From NCBI GenBank assembly GCA_038319115.1, contig JBBQCV010000096.1:1-13073 (forward strand): a stretch of DNA of 13,073 nucleotides, in the 5' to 3' direction. Both the position numbers and the translations under genes were made by a program. How positions within the stretch are numbered: position 1 is the first letter of the stretch; every line of letters begins with the position of its first letter. The notes beneath the pieces are model-generated. The model did not search any database and was not told the DNA's origin. It saw only the letters and a program-made list of their open reading frames with translations. Shown in pieces: positions 12,966 through 13,073 of the stretch. The DNA comes from SZAS-79 sp038319115 (GTDB lineage Bacteria; Pseudomonadota; Gammaproteobacteria; Burkholderiales; SG8-39).

Positions 12966-13073
12966 TCAGGCGCGTGCTGCGTGCTCGGCGCGGAGCATCT
13001 TAGCGGCTGCCACCATCGAGCGCAGCTTGGCGTCGGCGACCTCGCGCGGCAGGTATTTCATGCCGCAGTCGGG
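12966..13073 (-). CDS. MetE-like cobalamin-independent methionine synthase family protein, C-terminal end only
   Basis: Only the last 35 codons are in the window; the gene continues past the right edge. The visible end begins PDCGMKYLPREVADAKLRSM. PDCG carries the conserved zinc-binding cysteine of MetE-type methyltransferases, and the MKYLPREVA continuation resembles the shorter (roughly 340-380 residue) MetE-like proteins rather than E. coli MetE. Such enzymes transfer a methyl group to homocysteine or a related thiol, but the exact substrate of this short group cannot be told from the fragment. It converges with the PBP gene and has an intrinsic terminator just after its stop. Confidence 0.75.
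   Translation of the reverse strand, partial: PDCGMKYLPREVADAKLRSMVAAAKMLRAEHAARA

Overview
This is a G+C-rich bacterial chromosome segment of ordinary core and transport genes, most likely from a betaproteobacterium. The main reasons are a small Pseudomonas c-551-type periplasmic cytochrome c, a betaproteobacterial-style liv branched-chain amino acid ABC operon, a DUF924 protein and a PBP1A-type class A penicillin-binding protein. The taxon is inferred; there is no rRNA or tRNA in the window to fix it. Coding density is high, no intergenic gap exceeds about 215 bases, and no IS element, CRISPR array or phage gene is visible.

Layout, left to right: the 3' part of an EamA/DMT-family transporter overlaps by 8 bases ilvD (dihydroxy-acid dehydratase). 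A DUF924 gene on the minus strand converges on ilvD. A thioredoxin-domain (SSP411/YyaL, DUF255) gene diverges from it. Then come a small cytochrome c gene with a strong rho-independent terminator, a lipoprotein substrate-binding protein of the LivJ/LivK type with its own promoter-like sequence and terminator, and a tight permease/ATPase cluster, livH-livM-livG-livF. A class A penicillin-binding protein follows. The window closes with the 3' end of a minus-strand MetE-like methyltransferase gene. ilvD makes the 2-keto acid precursors of Val, Leu and Ile, and the liv genes import those amino acids, so the left and centre of the window share a branched-chain amino acid theme.

The most unusual structure lies between livG and livF. 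The livG stop codon and the livF start codon each sit in an ATGA motif, and they are separated by a 26-base tandem repeat (four copies starting at 9809, 9835, 9861 and 9887). Every copy carries its own ATGA. The repeat therefore encodes an unbroken chain of three nine-codon micro-ORFs (MKPVRGTPA, MTRPGGTPA, MKPVWGTPA). Each stops in the ATGA that starts the next, and the last hands over to livF. All end in GTPA, as LivG does, and the base differences among the four GTPA-coding copies are all synonymous. Perfect inverted repeats in the same stretch can form alternative hairpins that expose either a start/stop codon or a purine-rich ribosome-binding-like sequence in the loop. This could set the LivG:LivF ratio, or it could be a neutral expansion of an ancestral 4-base overlap.

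A second non-coding feature is a pair of similar, directly oriented intergenic sequences of about 62 bases flanking the penicillin-binding protein gene. The downstream copy doubles as a terminator. Several start codons (DUF924, livH, the PBP) lack a Shine-Dalgarno sequence but have -10-like hexamers so close that transcripts could be leaderless or nearly so.
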